NCBI RefSeq assembly: GCF_030676415.1
Contig: NZ_JAUUTW010000026.1
Span: 16,409-80,408, forward strand
Reading direction: 5' to 3'
From: Peribacillus frigoritolerans
GTDB lineage: Bacteria > Bacillota > Bacilli > Bacillales > DSM-1321
DNA: 64,000 nt
Positions 24,907 through 33,432 of the stretch are shown one piece after another. Positions within the stretch are counted from its first letter, which is position 1, and every line of letters starts with the position of its first letter. A program made the position numbers and the translations under genes. The notes beneath the pieces were generated by a model. The model had not been told where the DNA came from. It made no database searches and saw only the letters and a list, made by a program, of their open reading frames with translations.

Positions 24907-25499
24907 AAATAATAAGCCAGTCTGCCAATACATATCTATAGTATCCTTCCTGTGGGGTCTTTAAGAATTACTGCTGCTCCTTATACTTAGTGTTTTTACG
25001 GGGGCTTGGGTGTTTAAGCTGATGATCATTCTTGTTTACTTAATTTTATTCAGGGAATATCCTGGTGTTTGCATGGTTAAAAGTGAATTTTGTGGGGATA
25101 GTAGTAGACGTCAGGTTAACTGTTAGTTATTTATTTTTATTCATTATTTAATATATATAGGGAATTTTAGTTTGTGGGTTTTTTGGATTTCAAAAGGTGA
25201 TCTTAGATCTTCAGTAATCTTTAATTGCTTTCATTATGAAACTTAAACTCGGTATCTTTAGTCCTTATTGTGTTTTTGAGTAGGTGATTTTAGTATTAGA
25301 TTTTAAGTCTGTGTAGGTGATAATACACAAGTTACCATCCAAAAATATGGTAATTTTTAATCAATTCTCTTTACAATCATTGCCAAACAAATGTACGTCT
25401 AGTAGACTAAAAATAAGTAAAAAAATAGCAAATAATATAGATTCATATACGTAAATGGAAGGGTAATGAATGTCTTTATTATTTGCGGTCTTAAATTGA

Positions 25500-25645
25500 C
25501 GACCACCCCAATCACACAAGGGCTGAATACCCCCTGTTCATTTTCGGTTCCCGCAGAAGACCTCGCCTATACTACGTAAACATAGCCGAGGTCTTCTGCT
25601 ACTCAAATAAAGGCGGAGGTATTCAAAGTGTGATTGGGGGTGGTC
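25500..25645. other. Nested inverted repeats, candidate oriT
   Basis: Three concentric dyads: GACCACCCCAATCACAC with GTGTGATTGGGGGTGGTC (outer); GAATACCCCCT with GGAGGTATTC (middle); GCAGAAGACCTCG with CGAGGTCTTCTGC (inner). It lies upstream of the relaxase-like and coupling-protein genes, where origins of transfer usually lie. A regulatory RNA or replication structure is also possible. Confidence 0.6.
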
Positions 25646-25705
25646 AGGTTAGATTTTAGATAATGGGGAGGAGTGATAGTTAGGTAGTTGAAGAGATAAG
25701 AATTA

Positions 25706-25774
25706 AGTTCAAGTGATTTAGTTCAAGGTTAAATATCAAGTTCAAAAATAAAAAAGTTCAAGATCTAGTTCAAG
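25706..25774. promoter_or_regulatory. Five AGTTCAA(G) direct repeats
   Basis: AGTTCAAG or AGTTCAAA begins at 25706, 25720, 25739, 25755 and 25767, spaced 12-19 bp. It looks like a multimeric binding site, for example for a relaxosome or regulator protein, just upstream of the transfer operon. Confidence 0.6.
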
Positions 25775-26081
25775 GTAAAGGGAATAAGAAAGTAGAGAAA
25801 TGGTAGGAATGGGAGATTAATGTAGAGGGTTCAACAAGGGCAATATTATTTTAAAGGATTGTATAAACATACATTTTTAATCCATTCTTGTGGTTGTTGA
25901 CTAAATAAGAGCTTAACAGTGTTAAGGATTTTTCTTAGATGTAGTGTTTTGGCTGGGCCTGAAAATACTTCAATCATTTATTTTATTAGTTGTGGTTTTA
26001 CTTGCAGTTTTATTTATGAAAATAATAACTATTTTGGTAAACTTTGAGAGGGAGAGTGGTTCCTATATTTTCTAGAAGAGG

Positions 26082-26885
26082 ATGATATTTTTGGTAATGC
26101 TAAAGTACACTTCGTTAAAAGAGAAAGATTTGGAGTATTTATCGTTTATTTTGAGGAATGGTATGGTGACGGCCAAACAAATCATGTTGAAATTCAGGGA
26201 GCCGAACATTCACCGTGTTTATCGCAGGCTACGAAAATTAGAAGGCCAAAAGTTTGTCAAGCATGAACGCATTGCACATAAAGTAGGGGTTTATCTTGGA
26301 ACGATTGAGGCCAGGAAATTAACGAATGTCAATGTAACCGTTCCAAATAAGGCAACGATCTACACCATGCAGCATGATCTTCTTATTACCGACTTGATCC
26401 TTTTTTACGAACTACAATCGGAAAAGCAGGCCGTTGACTTTAAATATCGGACAGAGAGAGAAATTCGTTTTTCTATGATAGGAGAAGGAGATAATCGAAG
26501 TAAATTGAAGGCCTACAATGATAATCGAGACCGCATACCAGATGCCGTTTTCTTTTTTAAAGGAACTGATGGGAATGTGACTACCACTTGGGTTGAGCTG
26601 GAATTGAACAAGAAAGATCGTAAGCGTTATGATTACAAGTTTAAGATGTTTGATGACATGCTTTCCGGTGGACGACAGGACCATGAGCTTTACTCCTACG
26701 ATCAGGTGATCTATTTTGCGAATGACGTAAAAATTCATAATGTGATCAATCAGGCCAAACAGCGGTTGATTAATGCCAGCAAGATTACTGTGCGTAATGT
26801 ACCTTCTATCATTTTGGAAGAACGTTGGGAAGAGGTGTTGCCGGTTGGAACCGATGGAAAGCCAGCGAGAGCCGAAGCAGACTGA
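26082..26885 (+). CDS. Replication-relaxation (Replic_Relax) family protein, candidate relaxase
   Basis: A 267-residue protein. N-terminus has a winged-helix pattern (EYLSFILRNGMVTAKQIMLKF...IHRVYRRLRKLEGQKFV); the C-terminal part has IPDAVFFFKG and WVELELNKK, an endonuclease-like (PD-ExK-like) pattern typical of Replic_Relax proteins. These sit at the start of Gram-positive transfer regions. No classic HUH relaxase exists in the window, so this is the best candidate for the oriT-processing protein. Start may be a few codons later (TTG 26088 or ATG 26097). Confidence 0.65.
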   Translation: MIFLVMLKYTSLKEKDLEYLSFILRNGMVTAKQIMLKFREPNIHRVYRRLRKLEGQKFVKHERIAHKVGVYLGTIEARKLTNVNVTVPNKATIYTMQHDLLITDLILFYELQSEKQAVDFKYRTEREIRFSMIGEGDNRSKLKAYNDNRDRIPDAVFFFKGTDGNVTTTWVELELNKKDRKRYDYKFKMFDDMLSGGRQDHELYSYDQVIYFANDVKIHNVINQAKQRLINASKITVRNVPSIILEERWEEVLPVGTDGKPARAEAD

Positions 26886-28839
26886 AACCGATCAGATCGT
26901 TGGCGATTTAGTGATTTATGGATTAATCGGCATAATTGGAGTCTTGTTTTTTCTTCCGGCCATGCTTGGAATGCTGATTTTTGCGATTCTTACCCTCTTT
27001 AAGCGGGATTGGATCTCCTACGTTATCCTTGCAGCCGGGGTCATAATTTTGTTTTGGCAATTTCAAACAGGGCGACTCCTCAGTTATTTTGGATTGATTT
27101 CAGACATGAACATTCCTTATATGTCAGATGTTTTGGAAAGATTCCTCAATCAGGGGGATACCATTGCCGTGACCAGTACTTCCTATCTTGTTTTACTCGT
27201 TTTAGCCTTTCTCTTCTCATTTGGATTTTTCATCTTCGCCAAATACTTTTGGAAAAAGCGAGTGACCACCAAATCTGGTGAGGTGAAGAAGCAAAAAGAA
27301 GAGCAGAAATATAAGGCTTTCCGCAAAAAACGAGTGAAGTTTTTGAATAAGAAGCAGAAACAGTATCGACATAAACCGTCCAAAGAAGTGTTTGTCGGGT
27401 ACTCCGATTTTAAAGAGCGTGTAACGCTTCATTCAAAAGAGCTCAATTATCACATGCTAGCAACAGGAGGAACCGGTACTGGAAAGACTACGTTGATTGC
27501 CTCCCTAATGGAAGCGGCTTTGCAACAAGAAAAACCGGTAATTTTCATGGATGGGAAGGGCGAAAGAAAGTCGATGCTTGAATTTAAGGCCTTGTGCGAA
27601 GCCTATGGCAGGAAGGTGTATCTATTTTCCGAAATGGACGATTTCACGTACAATCCGATCAAGAATGGTACCCCAACTGAAACACGGGATAAGCTCATGT
27701 CGCTTTTTAGCTTTTCGAATGAAGGGGATGGGGCTTACTATACCGATATTGCTTCCCGTTATTTACAATTGGTGGTCAAGTTGATTGATGAGGCAGGGGT
27801 TCCAAGAGACATCAAGACGATTGCGAAATTAACCAATTATAAATACATGAGCGAATTTTTCAGGGAACATAGCAGCCAAGTGGAAATCGAGGAAGAGTTC
27901 GAGGTGGAAGTAGAGGAAGAAGTCATCGTCGAAAGGCAGTCGCCTTCTACAACGGACGACGATTTAAGTGGTTTTATAGCCAATGCAGAACCAAAGAAGG
28001 AAACAGTCAAAAAAATGGTGGTAGAAAAGCGGAAGCGATATGTTACAAAGCTGGAAGAGGGCATGCAGCGTATAAAAAAGGTGTTAGATGACGAATTTCC
28101 GGAAGAAGTTGTGGAGGGGTGCCTGACACGATTGAAAATGCAACTGGGTGAGCTCCTAGAATCCGATCTTGGTCATTTATTTGTGGAAAGAGAGAACGGT
28201 ATTGATCTTCAAAAAATTACGGATCATAACGACGTCGTCATTTTCAGCATTTCCGGAAGCCGATATGCCGAATACATTAAAAAGATTGGAAAAATGATCA
28301 TTTTGGATGTAAATAGTTTGGTAGCGTATAGACAAGCCCAAGGGCGTAAATCGATTTTTGGTGTGTATGATGAGTTTTCTGCCTATGGTGACCGCAGGAT
28401 CGTTGATATCGTCAATAAATCACGTTCTGCTGGCTTTGAGTGCATTATCTCCACCCAAACGTTGTCTGATATTGATGCCATTGACCCGATCATGACGGAG
28501 CAAATCATTTCCAACTGCAATATTATCGCAACAGGCCGTGTCAATTCCTCCAAAGACGCCGAACGGATCGCCCAAGTTTTTGGTACGTATTCCGACCAGG
28601 AAATCACGCAGCAGATTGAAAAAAAATATCCCTGGATCCGTTATGAAGCAACCATGGGAACGGTTCGGGATGTAGAACGGTTCAAGGCGAATCCGAGCGA
28701 GATCAAGAATTTGCAAATCGGTGAAATTTTCATCAATCGTAAAATGGTAGAAGAAAATATGGGTGATACCTATTTCCGACGAGTCTATGTTCGAAACGCA
28801 CTAGAATTAGGGGGGATTCCACCAAATGAAGCTTCTTGA
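26854..28839 (+). CDS. Conjugative coupling protein (T4CP, TraG/TraD/FtsK-like ATPase)
   Basis: A ~661-residue protein. Two or three N-terminal membrane helices, Walker A GGTGTGKTT, Walker B region FGVYDEFSAYGD and the TraG-type C-terminal region FECIISTQTLSDID. An insert rich in Glu (about residues 355-405) is unusual. It pumps the relaxase-DNA complex into the secretion channel. Start ATG 26854 overlaps the previous gene by 32 bp; longer starts are possible. Confidence 0.85.
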   Translation: MESQREPKQTETDQIVGDLVIYGLIGIIGVLFFLPAMLGMLIFAILTLFKRDWISYVILAAGVIILFWQFQTGRLLSYFGLISDMNIPYMSDVLERFLNQGDTIAVTSTSYLVLLVLAFLFSFGFFIFAKYFWKKRVTTKSGEVKKQKEEQKYKAFRKKRVKFLNKKQKQYRHKPSKEVFVGYSDFKERVTLHSKELNYHMLATGGTGTGKTTLIASLMEAALQQEKPVIFMDGKGERKSMLEFKALCEAYGRKVYLFSEMDDFTYNPIKNGTPTETRDKLMSLFSFSNEGDGAYYTDIASRYLQLVVKLIDEAGVPRDIKTIAKLTNYKYMSEFFREHSSQVEIEEEFEVEVEEEVIVERQSPSTTDDDLSGFIANAEPKKETVKKMVVEKRKRYVTKLEEGMQRIKKVLDDEFPEEVVEGCLTRLKMQLGELLESDLGHLFVERENGIDLQKITDHNDVVIFSISGSRYAEYIKKIGKMIILDVNSLVAYRQAQGRKSIFGVYDEFSAYGDRRIVDIVNKSRSAGFECIISTQTLSDIDAIDPIMTEQIISNCNIIATGRVNSSKDAERIAQVFGTYSDQEITQQIEKKYPWIRYEATMGTVRDVERFKANPSEIKNLQIGEIFINRKMVEENMGDTYFRRVYVRNALELGGIPPNEAS

Positions 28840-29905
28840 TACGCTCAAGCAAGGGGTGAAGAACCATGCAGACCGAGGGCGCAAGAAAGTGTTGAAAGAT
28901 GAAAGGCGACTTAAGTCGTCGCGATTTAATGGGCGAATGGCCTTTAGTTTTGTATTTTGGATTGTACTTTTAGGAGTTATCTTTTTGACCTTTCTATCAT
29001 GGTCTCGAACAGGTTTCCTAAACGAGAAGGTTAATGGATATCAAGATAAGGCTGCGGCGCAGATCGCGAGCCTAAATGAAGTGGGTTTCGCCAATTCACC
29101 AGCTGGTGAAGATTATTCCAGACAGTTTATTGATACTTATATCAACGTACCCGATAACGAAAAGCAGCGAGAAGAACGATCCAAGGCACTCCAAAGCTTT
29201 CTTGCAGAAGGGTTAGAAGTTGGACAGTTGGAAAACCTTTCGGAGTTTAAAGGGAAACGAGTTTTGAAGAGTGCTAGTTTATATGATGTGAAAGATATTT
29301 CGGAAGCAGCGGCCAGTTATGTGTATCGTATAGAATATGAACTTTTCAAGATCGTCGAGAAAAAAGAACAGGTGGAAGTGAAGAAGAAAAACAAAAATGG
29401 CAAAGTAGTGGTCGTGAAAGAAGAAAAGACCACTAGGAAAGATGAATCGCTAGGAAAGAAACAGCAAATGATTGTCGTTCGGCTTGGCACAGACGGGAAT
29501 TTCTTTAACGTAATGGAACAGCCGTACTATCAAGCTCTTCCGAATGAGACTCGATTGACGGCCATTGCTGATAAAACCGACCAGGCAGACAAGAATACTG
29601 AGGTAGAGAGTGAACTTCAGCAGTTCGCGACACAATTTTTCACTTCTTATACGACTAATTCTACTGAGGAAATGTCGTATCTCATGGAAACCCCCGAGTC
29701 TCTTAAAGACCTATACGAGTATAAGGGCCTGGAAGGCTTCGTGATCTATGACGGGGAGAAAAAAGGGCAATACATCGTGAAGACGCTGGTCCTCTTACAA
29801 GAGACGAATACGGGGCTACAATCGAAGCACCCGTTTACCCTGGTTGTGAGCAAGCAAAATAATAAATTTTATGTTCATGAATTAAAACACACTAAAGGAG
29901 GATGA
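28826..29905 (+). CDS. TcpC/VirB8-like conjugation protein
   Basis: A 359-residue protein with a basic N-terminus, one membrane helix (FSFVFWIVLLGVIFLTFL) and two extracytoplasmic NTF2-like domains (about 75-200 and 245-355), as in TcpC of pCW3 and Orf13 of Tn916. It scaffolds the channel. ATG overlaps the end of the coupling protein gene by 14 bp, showing translational coupling. A Lys-rich loop sits between the domains. Confidence 0.8.
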   Translation: MKLLDTLKQGVKNHADRGRKKVLKDERRLKSSRFNGRMAFSFVFWIVLLGVIFLTFLSWSRTGFLNEKVNGYQDKAAAQIASLNEVGFANSPAGEDYSRQFIDTYINVPDNEKQREERSKALQSFLAEGLEVGQLENLSEFKGKRVLKSASLYDVKDISEAAASYVYRIEYELFKIVEKKEQVEVKKKNKNGKVVVVKEEKTTRKDESLGKKQQMIVVRLGTDGNFFNVMEQPYYQALPNETRLTAIADKTDQADKNTEVESELQQFATQFFTSYTTNSTEEMSYLMETPESLKDLYEYKGLEGFVIYDGEKKGQYIVKTLVLLQETNTGLQSKHPFTLVVSKQNNKFYVHELKHTKGG

Positions 29906-29910
29906 TTTTC

Positions 29911-30141
29911 ATGCCAGATATTACAGGTCTTACAGATTACGTGTCGTCTCAGGTCGCGGCGGTCTTGTTCATTGTTATGGTTGTCATGATTGTTCGAGCT
30001 TTCATATCCCAACGTTGGGGCATGTTCTTCTCTAGCTTCATCTTTGCAGTCGTTTGCTATGTGATTGTCTCTAATCCGGGTGAATTCGAAAGCATGGCCA
30101 ATGCCATTTGGAATCAAGTGAAAAGTGGAGGGCTTTCATGA
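29911..30141 (+). CDS. TcpD-like small membrane protein (76 aa)
   Basis: ATG 29911 follows AGGAGG. Two hydrophobic helices (AAVLFIVMVVMIVRAF, FFSSFIFAVVCYVIV) and a short tail; size and position between TcpC and TcpE fit TcpD, a VirB2/VirB3-like transfer component. Confidence 0.7.
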   Translation: MPDITGLTDYVSSQVAAVLFIVMVVMIVRAFISQRWGMFFSSFIFAVVCYVIVSNPGEFESMANAIWNQVKSGGLS

Positions 30142-30527
30142 GGTCAGCTGCTTATAGCTACCGGAAATTCTTTAAATATCCCTTAAAAATTTGGAAGATT
30201 GGAAAAAATGAAAAATCCCTCGTCTTTTCCAAAGGGATTGAGATTAGGCAAATCATGGTGGCCCTCGTGCTTTTCAGTGTCTTCTTTCTTTTCAGAGGGA
30301 GCATAAACCGAGTCCTTCCAACGACGTTGCAGCTGGCTTTTTATGCCGTGTTGCCTTGGATGATCGCAGGCGCAATCTGTCGAAGCAAATTGGATGGTAA
30401 ACGACTTGATCGTTTCTTTATTGGGTACTTCCGATATTTGTATACGAAACGATTTAGTTACAGCAGCCATAAACCCGTATACCAACCACAGGTGAAGAAA
30501 GCACAGTCATACGAGCGATTCCAATAA
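30138..30527 (+). CDS. TcpE-family membrane protein
   Basis: A 129-residue protein starting MRSAAYSYRKFFKYPLKI, with two membrane helices near residues 45-62 and 68-85 and a basic tail. The N-terminal YRKFFKYP pattern recurs in TcpE proteins. ATG overlaps the previous stop (ATGA). A VirB3-like partner of the VirB4 ATPase that follows. Confidence 0.75.
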   Translation: MRSAAYSYRKFFKYPLKIWKIGKNEKSLVFSKGIEIRQIMVALVLFSVFFLFRGSINRVLPTTLQLAFYAVLPWMIAGAICRSKLDGKRLDRFFIGYFRYLYTKRFSYSSHKPVYQPQVKKAQSYERFQ

Positions 30528-30539
30528 GGGGGTGATCCC

Positions 30540-32990
30540 GTGATCCAATTTCCGATTCTTTCTTATAAAGACAATGTGATCTATACGCATGAGATGGAGG
30601 CTTGGTCTTATTATCGGGTGCATGAGAATACAGTAGGCGTGAATGAGCAGGAAGCTGAAAATCATCTGGTGAACCGACTTCAAAGGCTCGCTTGGCAAAT
30701 GGCTGCCTTTGAGGAAATTGACTATAAAATTGTTCCGATACCTGTTGATATTGATAAGCGTATGGAAAGCCTGCAACAACAATATGAAGGAAAATATGCA
30801 GAAACAGGAAAATACTATGCGGAACGGGCAAAAGAAATCTTGCGTGAAGAAGCTAAACATATAGTGGAGTACAAATTTTTTGTAGGCGTGAAGTTAAAGA
30901 AAAGGGAGCTGGATGAAAGTATCATCCGCACGTTTACTTCATCCTTTAAGAGCATGAACCGTTACTTGCAAAAGCTTGCCGGTTTTGGAGGGCATGAGGT
31001 GGACGACCTTACAGCCAGTATGTTCGAGGAATCCGAGGAAGATGCCTTTACGACCTTGAATCATTATCTAGGGTCCTTCAGGGTGAAAGAGAAGGAATTA
31101 CGTTATATCATCCGTCATCAGTTCGTAAGGGGCCAAAAACAGCCTGACGGTGACGGAAGTGTCTACAGCCTTACGGAAGGTATTCTCGATCCAGGGAAAG
31201 CCGGGTATCTCCATATTAGTCAACTGGATGATGAATCATGGTGTGCTTTCCTTCCTGTTTCAGAATTTCCGGTTGATCTAAGCCATAAGGAGTGGGCTTA
31301 CTTTTTTCAGTCCTATCATTTCCCGGTAGAAGTCAATATGCGGACCATTTACAAAAGGAAAAAAGAGGATGAGAACCAAACCAATACCATCAAAAAGAGA
31401 TTTCGCGATCAGGACGCTCAATTGATTGAAGCGAATGAGGATGACGACAGTTTAATCAATACGGGACGTGAGCTCCTGCATGAACTGGAAAATGAAATTA
31501 AAAACCAAGGAAAACCACTTCTTAGAACGCACATCCATTTTGTTGTATATGGTCCAACTAAAGAAGAAGTCCGAAAACGAGCCAGAAGGCTCAAATCAGA
31601 TTTTAAGGATCAGCAAATTGAACTTGTGCAGCCACTTGCCGACCAACTCCTTTTATTCCATCAATCGTTACCAGCAGCCAAAATTATAGCAGGGGATTGG
31701 GAGCAAATCCTTACGCCCGAATCCTTTGCTGAATCCCTTTTCTCCCTTACACGAAAAATCGGAAATACCGTGGGATTCTATCTCGGCAAGAATTTATCCC
31801 ATGATGGGGAAAGCATGGAAAGCTCTCCCTCTCTCGTCTTTTACCATCCGTTCCTAGCCCACTTGGGCTTAAAGGGATCCAAGTATTCCTCCCCGCATGT
31901 GACCATCTCGGGACCGACAGGTATGGGGAAGTCATATCTACTAAAAGATATTTTATTAAATGCCGTCTTTTTCGGAGCGAAAGTCCTGATGACGGACCCG
32001 AAGGACGAGGTGGAAAAGAAGTTCAAGCAAGCCCTTACGCCTGAAATGAAGCGTACCGCCCCCTTCTTTCAAGAATTAATTGAGAGTTTCAACTATATCA
32101 CTCTATCAAGTGAGAAGAAGGATGCTGGAAAGCTAGATCCACTTACCTTCCTTGAAGGGGAAGAGGCGCAGGATGCAGCCGTTAGCGTGCTTGAATACTT
32201 ATCGGAGCTTCAATCGAATGAAAGGAATGTGAAAACGGCCATTTATAAGGGGGTTCGTCATGTCCTTCAACAGGAAGAGAAGCCAGGCCTTCTGAAAGTC
32301 GTACGTTATTTGCAGGCAGCTGAGGATCAGGACATTAAAAATGTGGGGGACCTACTTTATGAGATCGGGACAAACGGGGTTGCAAAACTGATGTTTTCAG
32401 AAGGTGATGTTGTCGGAATCAGTCTTGATGAGCAAGTGAATATCTTGCAGATTCAAAACTTAAATCTTCCGGACGAAGGCGAAAGGGCGGCTACGAGGGA
32501 TGAACACATTGCCGTTGCCCTCATGCAGCCACTGGCCAAGTTCGCAACGAAATTCGCGCGGGACGATTCGACCGTCAAGATGACGGTGTTTGAGGAAGCA
32601 TGGATGCTCATGAATACGGGTGCCGGCGATCGCCTAATCAATGAATTACTTCGTACAGGACGTTCCTTACGTTCTGCCGTTTATATCGTCACACAGTCCA
32701 CGTATGAATACAACAAACCGCAAATCAAAGAGAATATAGGCACGAAGTTTGCTTTTAAAGCGAAAACAACCGAGGAAGCTGGAAACATCATTGAATTCCT
32801 TGGGATGGAAGATAACAAGGCCAACCGGGATATGCTGAAAAACCTTTCGGAAGGTCAATGCATCATAGAGGATATGTACGGGCGAACAGCCAAGATTCAG
32901 ACGGATGTCTTGTTTGATGAGTGGATCAGCGCCTTCAATACAAAAGAAAGTGATCGTGGAAGAGCAGAGACAGAGGAGGCGTTCATGTGA
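30540..32990 (+). CDS. VirB4/TcpF-type conjugation ATPase
   Basis: An 816-residue ATPase starting at GTG 30540 after AAGGGGGTGAT. Walker A ISGPTGMGKSYLL, Walker B MTVFEEAWMLM and a downstream VTQSTYEY motif define the VirB4/TraE family, whose hexamers energise type IV secretion. The N-terminal 400 residues carry the long VirB4 N-domain. Stop overlaps the next start. Confidence 0.92.
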   Translation: MIQFPILSYKDNVIYTHEMEAWSYYRVHENTVGVNEQEAENHLVNRLQRLAWQMAAFEEIDYKIVPIPVDIDKRMESLQQQYEGKYAETGKYYAERAKEILREEAKHIVEYKFFVGVKLKKRELDESIIRTFTSSFKSMNRYLQKLAGFGGHEVDDLTASMFEESEEDAFTTLNHYLGSFRVKEKELRYIIRHQFVRGQKQPDGDGSVYSLTEGILDPGKAGYLHISQLDDESWCAFLPVSEFPVDLSHKEWAYFFQSYHFPVEVNMRTIYKRKKEDENQTNTIKKRFRDQDAQLIEANEDDDSLINTGRELLHELENEIKNQGKPLLRTHIHFVVYGPTKEEVRKRARRLKSDFKDQQIELVQPLADQLLLFHQSLPAAKIIAGDWEQILTPESFAESLFSLTRKIGNTVGFYLGKNLSHDGESMESSPSLVFYHPFLAHLGLKGSKYSSPHVTISGPTGMGKSYLLKDILLNAVFFGAKVLMTDPKDEVEKKFKQALTPEMKRTAPFFQELIESFNYITLSSEKKDAGKLDPLTFLEGEEAQDAAVSVLEYLSELQSNERNVKTAIYKGVRHVLQQEEKPGLLKVVRYLQAAEDQDIKNVGDLLYEIGTNGVAKLMFSEGDVVGISLDEQVNILQIQNLNLPDEGERAATRDEHIAVALMQPLAKFATKFARDDSTVKMTVFEEAWMLMNTGAGDRLINELLRTGRSLRSAVYIVTQSTYEYNKPQIKENIGTKFAFKAKTTEEAGNIIEFLGMEDNKANRDMLKNLSEGQCIIEDMYGRTAKIQTDVLFDEWISAFNTKESDRGRAETEEAFM

Positions 32991-33421
32991 AAAGATTATT
33001 CATCTCATTTATTGCCATATTTGCACTTTTAACCGGTTGTAATCAAAGCGCATCAACTTCAGAAGATATTTCGAAACTAGCTTACGAGTGGGAAAAAGCA
33101 AATTTCGATCGGGATTATGATTTACAGCAAAAATATATTTATAAAAAGGGGTCCTATGAAGCCTATAAAGGAGATAAAAAAATCAATTCGGGATTAAAGT
33201 ATGAAGATATTCGCTATGAAATCTATTTCGATGAAGAATTAGAACGGTATTATGTTTTTACTGATTTTAAAAACCCGAATGGCGACAATTCAGTAGAGGA
33301 TAATATAGTCATTCGTGAAAAAGATGATGAATGGAAAGTTGATACCAGCGAAAGTTTGGATATCGTCCGTGAAGATATTTCAGGGAAGTTAGAAAGAGAG
33401 GCTTGCATCAACTGCAAATGA
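32987..33421 (+). CDS. Conjugation-operon lipoprotein (144 aa)
   Basis: GTG 32987 overlaps the VirB4 stop (GTGA). Signal peptide LFISFIAIFALLTGC with a lipobox; the mature region (KLAYEWEKANFDRDYDLQQ...) resembles an NTF2-like/DUF4878-type fold. In the operon it may act as a surface factor (entry exclusion or channel assembly), but no homologue is known to me. Two cysteines near the C-terminus (ACINC) are notable. Confidence 0.65.
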   Translation: MKRLFISFIAIFALLTGCNQSASTSEDISKLAYEWEKANFDRDYDLQQKYIYKKGSYEAYKGDKKINSGLKYEDIRYEIYFDEELERYYVFTDFKNPNGDNSVEDNIVIREKDDEWKVDTSESLDIVREDISGKLEREACINCK

Positions 33422-33432
33422 GGAGGGATGGG

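Larger units (their letters stand above)
24907..26081. other. Long AT-rich intergenic region upstream of the conjugation operon
   Basis: No gene visible over about 1.17 kb. The left half (24.9-25.45 kb) is very AT-rich without clear structure. It then holds the 146-bp nested inverted repeat and the AGTTCAA cluster listed separately. A promoter for the operon is expected in 25.8-26.05 kb. Confidence 0.7.

Noticed and set aside
26082..26885. Classical HUH or MobL relaxase
   Set aside because: No HxH metal motif or N-terminal catalytic Tyr is visible; the Replic_Relax pattern fits better.
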